A stretch of 64,000 nucleotides of DNA from Gavia stellata (taxonomy: Eukaryota; Chordata; Aves; Gaviiformes; Gaviidae), in the NCBI RefSeq assembly GCF_030936135.1, contig NC_082619.1, positions 1,429,208 through 1,493,207 on the forward strand, written 5' to 3'. Position numbers and translations under genes: made by a program. Under the pieces are notes generated by a model that saw only the letters and a program-made list of their open reading frames with translations, did not search any database and was not told the origin of the DNA. Positions within the stretch are counted from its first letter, which is position 1. Every line of letters begins with the position of its first letter. Positions 61,001 to 64,000 of this stretch are shown here, in pieces.

Positions 61001-62137
61001 CAGGGCTGAGGCAGGCAGCAGCCGGGTGGGCTGGCAGTGCTTTGCCATGGCAGTTACGGATTGCGCAGGGCTCTGCAGGGAGGCTGGAGGAGGCAGTCTC
61101 AGCATCTCAGGGATGCTCGAGGGGGGGGACAGAGCTGTCCTGCCTCTGGGCCCGCGGTTGTGCCCAGTCCTTCCCAGCAAGCGCCCAAAAATTCCTCCTC
61201 CTCCCAGCAGCTCTTCTTCCCTAGCAGCCGCCGCCTGACGCTCCCCACCACCTTGGTTTGGCACATCACCAGAACATTTTCCATTAGAATTACCCTCCCC
61301 AAGAAGGAAACGAGCACAAAAAAGTCAGCCCAGCACCTTTGGCTGAGATGCTCAGGCCCAAAAATAGCCCGAGAGGCAGAAGGGTACGTCCATTACACAC
61401 TAGGAGCCATTAGTGGCTCCAAAAACCAGCAAAGCTCAGAGACAGCATGTGGGCTAATGGTCATTGCCCGGCCATCAGCTTCCGAGCAGGCTGGGGCAGT
61501 CCCCGAGGAGCACGAGCTTCTTGTCGCAGCACCCTCAGCACTGGCGCACCGGACTTGCAAGGAGGAGAGGGGCAGTTATCAGGGATCCCTTGGGGATGGG
61601 GACGTCAGTGCCGGTGCCCCGGGCACAGCAGGAGCGCCTCGGGGGTGAGACGTGGCCCCGAGGGCAGACGGCTGCTGGCCCCTAGCCCCTGCTGTCTTTT
61701 TCTAGTGGGACAGGGCACAGGCCTCTGGGCACGGGGCTGCCCAGCCCCCCCTCTGCCCCTCCTGGCACCCCCTGCTCCAGCCCCTCCATGCTTGGGGACC
61801 GCGCTCTTCCCCGCTCTCCCGCGCCGCCCTGTCCCCGACACCTCCCCACAGCCCCCCGCAGTGCCTCGGCGCTCAGAGCGTGCCCAGCGGGAGCAGGGGA
61901 CAAGCCGGTCCCAGCTCAGGCTCTGGGGCAGCCTCGATGCGCTTCAGCCACCCTCCCCAGCCCTGCCCGCTGCGGCCGGGCTCCGGGGACCTTCTCTCTG
62001 CGCCCTGCTCCAGGCTGGGTTGGGTATTCAGATGGCAGGAGGGATGCTCTGGGGAGACAGAAATCCTTGCTCTGGGAAGCACATCAAGGGGGTCACACTG
62101 TACAGGGGTGAAGAGTGAGGGGCGGGCAGGGGGGGCG
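55021..62137. other. Region between SCN4B and SCN2B, partly SCN2B 3' UTR
   Basis: No protein-coding exon was recognised. The part nearest SCN2B is probably its 3' UTR, which is several kilobases long in mammals. An AT-richer patch at about 59750-60010 includes a TATATATATA run and TTGTTGTTC-type repeats on the plus strand. It may be the distal part of that UTR, but no clear AATAAA was found. The 17-bp minisatellite is in the left part. Confidence 0.4.
55881..55948 (+). repeat. Minisatellite, four 17-bp units
   Basis: Two exact copies of GTGATGGATTCGGCTAG are followed by two exact copies of GTGATGGATACAGCGTG. The units share GTGATGGAT and differ in their second half. The paired identity suggests stepwise duplication. 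It lies between SCN4B and SCN2B. Confidence 0.9.
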
Positions 62138-63343
62138 TTACTTGGTGCCCTCGTCCGGGTTGCCTTCGCCATCTGTCTTCCCTTCCTCCTCCGTCTTCTG
62201 GTCGTCCGTGTTCAGCCTCTGCTGCTTTTTCCGGCGCACGCATTTCACCACCATCAGCACCAGGATCACCACGGCCAAGAAGCCACCCACAGAGGCGCCC
62301 ACGATGACAGCCACTGTCGAGTCGTGCTTCGGGGGCTCTGGGGAGACAGGGCACGGGCTCAGGCACGCAGCCCCCACCTGGGGCAGCCAGCGGGAGCAAC
62401 AGGGAACAGGCGGGGCTCGCTCCCACCGCTGGCAAGCAAACCCTGCACATGCAATGTGGGCTGAAGGCAGGGCCCGGGGCAGAGCAGAGAGCCAGCCAGC
62501 ACCCATGGGTGCCTGACAGCAGAGGGGACCACTCTACCGCTTACCTTTGGTGAGCACCTTCAGGCTGATGCTGGCGTGGCCCCGCTGCCGGTCCGGGGGG
62601 TTCAGGACGTAGCAATTGTAGGTGCCCTCATCCTCCAGCTGCACATTTTTGAGGGTGAAGGACACATCGTACTTGGTGGGGTTCCCGGTGAACTCCACCC
62701 GGTTCCCAAAGCGGTCCAGCTGCTTATTCATGATCTTCATCCGGAACTGCAGGAACTGGGCAGCCCGCGTGGGAGAGGAGGTGAGACAGCGTTTGGCACC
62801 CCGCACACTCGCCTCCCCCGGCCAGGCATCCCCCTCCCCTGCACGTACCGCCCCGCGCCCACACCGCACGCTGGCTCCGCGCTCAGCTCCGCGAGCAGCA
62901 CGGTCCCCGCTCAGCTCCGGCCGCCACAGCGGCCAGGGACAGGGTCTCCTCGCGGCGCCTCTCCCCACTCACGCCTGCCTGTCCTGCCACAGCAGGGCAG
63001 CTGCCCTGACCGCTGGGTCTTTATGCGGTCAGGTGCCGGTTTTCCCTGTGGCGGAGGAGGGCCGGATAGCAGGAGCACACAAAGGGAGAAGGCTTGGGAC
63101 CCCCAAGGAACGCACACGGCTACTTCAAGCTGGTCCCAGGACCTCTCAGCAGATCCCCAGCCCCGGCAAGACTCACCAGCTCCTCGGAGCAGTTCCCGCA
63201 CTCCTGGTACGTCCAGTTGAGGGAAAACTGCTTGTTCTCCACCTTGTAGCAGGAGTTGAAGGTGCAGGAGAGCTTCACGGAGGAACCATTCAAGGCATTG
63301 ATGGTGGCAGGAGCCATGACCTCCATGCCCAATCCCGTGGGCG
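62138..63343 (-). CDS. SCN2B: Sodium channel subunit beta-2 (lacks first exon)
   Basis: Three coding exons in transcript order: 63343-63177, 62755-62545, 62337-62138, phases matching, stop TAA at 62140-62138. They encode about 192 residues from PTGLGMEVMAPATINALNG onward, i.e. nearly all of the mature protein. The Ig domain contains CTFNSCYK, NKQFSLNWTYQEC, EDEGTYNCYVLNPPDR. The membrane helix is VAVIVGASVGGFLAVVILVL, followed by CVRRKKQQRL and the acidic tail EEEGKTDGEGNPDEGTK. All match human beta-2 closely. In mammals it links to Nav alpha by disulphide and aids surface expression. The first retained exon begins in phase 2, so a signal-peptide exon ending with one base of a codon is needed. 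It is probably to the right of the window. Confidence 0.95.
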
Positions 63344-64000
63344 CTGCCACAAGCACGGAGAGCACGAGCAGAGATGCAGATGAGTTAGCAAGGGGGCACA
63401 AGCAGCCGTCCTACTGTCTGAGCCCATCTCCCCATCCCACCCTGCAGCCGGCTGGCTGCACGGAGCTCACCCTGGGGCCTGGGACTGGCCTTCAGGCACA
63501 TCCACGCACAGACCACGCTGCGGCCAGCCAGGACCAGGCTTCCCCTGCGCAGCAGTGACAGGGGACAAGGGGGGAGCAGCCCCAGCCCTGGCACCATCCC
63601 TGGGCCCTGCTCTGCAAGGGCCGACGACCCCTCTCTGCCATGCCGGCCCTGACTGTGCCCGGTGCTAAATTCTGCTGACTCCAGGCAAGCCCGGCTCCTT
63701 GCCACTTAAACGAGGCTTTCCTGCTGCGGAATCGATAACGCTATGCAAAGGGCTGAATGCAGCATCAGTATGCAGGGCTCAGCGCCACATCCGTGGAGAA
63801 ATTTATGGCTGCGCTCATCAGATTTCATTCCCAGCAGGACGCACTACAGCGGCGAGGGCTGGGATCTGCCAGGGCCAGCCCCTGGGGGCTGCAGGGGGAA
63901 TGCAGATGCTCCCCCCTCCCAGCGGTGTTCACGTAAGCATTCTCCAGCTGGGAATGACCGGGTCGAGATCTCAGTCACTCCTGGGGGGACAAGGCCAGTC
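63344..64000 (-). other. SCN2B: Probable SCN2B intron 1
   Basis: This lies upstream of the first SCN2B exon seen. The acceptor (GTGGCAG before the exon) is clear. A possible ATG exon at 63597-63471 with a correct donor phase exists, but its peptide is not like the mammalian signal peptide. I take the stretch as intron. Confidence 0.5.

Noticed and set aside
63471-63597. Possible SCN2B first exon (ATG at 63597, donor at 63470, correct phase)
   Set aside because: The peptide (MVPGLGLLPPCPLSLL...) is a poor match to the mammalian signal peptide and would need a 127-bp intron where mammals have a long one. The true exon is more likely outside the window, but this is not excluded.

Overview
The window is vertebrate nuclear DNA, most likely from a bird. 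It carries the gene neighbourhood that in mammals runs TMPRSS13 - IL10RA - SMIM35 - TMPRSS4 - SCN4B - SCN2B (human 11q23.3), in the same order and orientation. Here it fits in about 57 kb, with short introns, GC-rich DNA and few interspersed repeats. That compaction, and the way the proteins differ from human, suggest a bird. A crocodilian or other sauropsid cannot be excluded from the sequence alone. All gene models were made by eye: reading frame, GT/AG sites, splice phase and remembered mammalian homologues. No alignment or transcript was available.

Layout: 1-5.4 kb, no recognised gene. 5.4-12.2 kb, TMPRSS13 on the minus strand (13 coding exons, 476 aa). 12.2-22.1 kb, intergenic, with an old SINE relic and a palindrome. 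22.1-25.9 kb, IL10RA on the plus strand (7 exons, 605 aa), followed by an AU-rich 3' end. 29.5-32.6 kb, SMIM35, a 91-aa single-pass microprotein on the minus strand whose first exon is tentative. 36.5-45.1 kb, TMPRSS4 on the plus strand (13 coding exons, 435 aa). 46.2-54.7 kb, SCN4B on the minus strand (5 exons, 225 aa), with a long 3' UTR and a strong CpG island over exon 1. 55-62 kb, mostly non-coding, with a 17-bp minisatellite and possible distal SCN2B 3' UTR. 62.1-63.3 kb, the last three coding exons of SCN2B on the minus strand; its signal-peptide exon was not found and probably lies beyond the right edge.

The genes form two paralogous pairs plus two single genes. TMPRSS13 and TMPRSS4 are type II membrane serine proteases (TM - LDLa - SRCR - trypsin domain) with the same exon architecture down to a tiny last coding exon. 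SCN4B and SCN2B are the sodium-channel beta subunits that link to the alpha subunit by disulphide. IL10RA is the ligand-binding chain of the interleukin-10 receptor. Nothing suggests that the six genes act in one pathway; their adjacency is conserved synteny.

No new biological system was found. The most useful observations are an extra YxxQ (STAT3-type) motif in IL10RA, a changed pore-blocking tail in SCN4B, loss of the long repeat-rich N-terminus of TMPRSS13, and the shared architecture of each paralogous pair.
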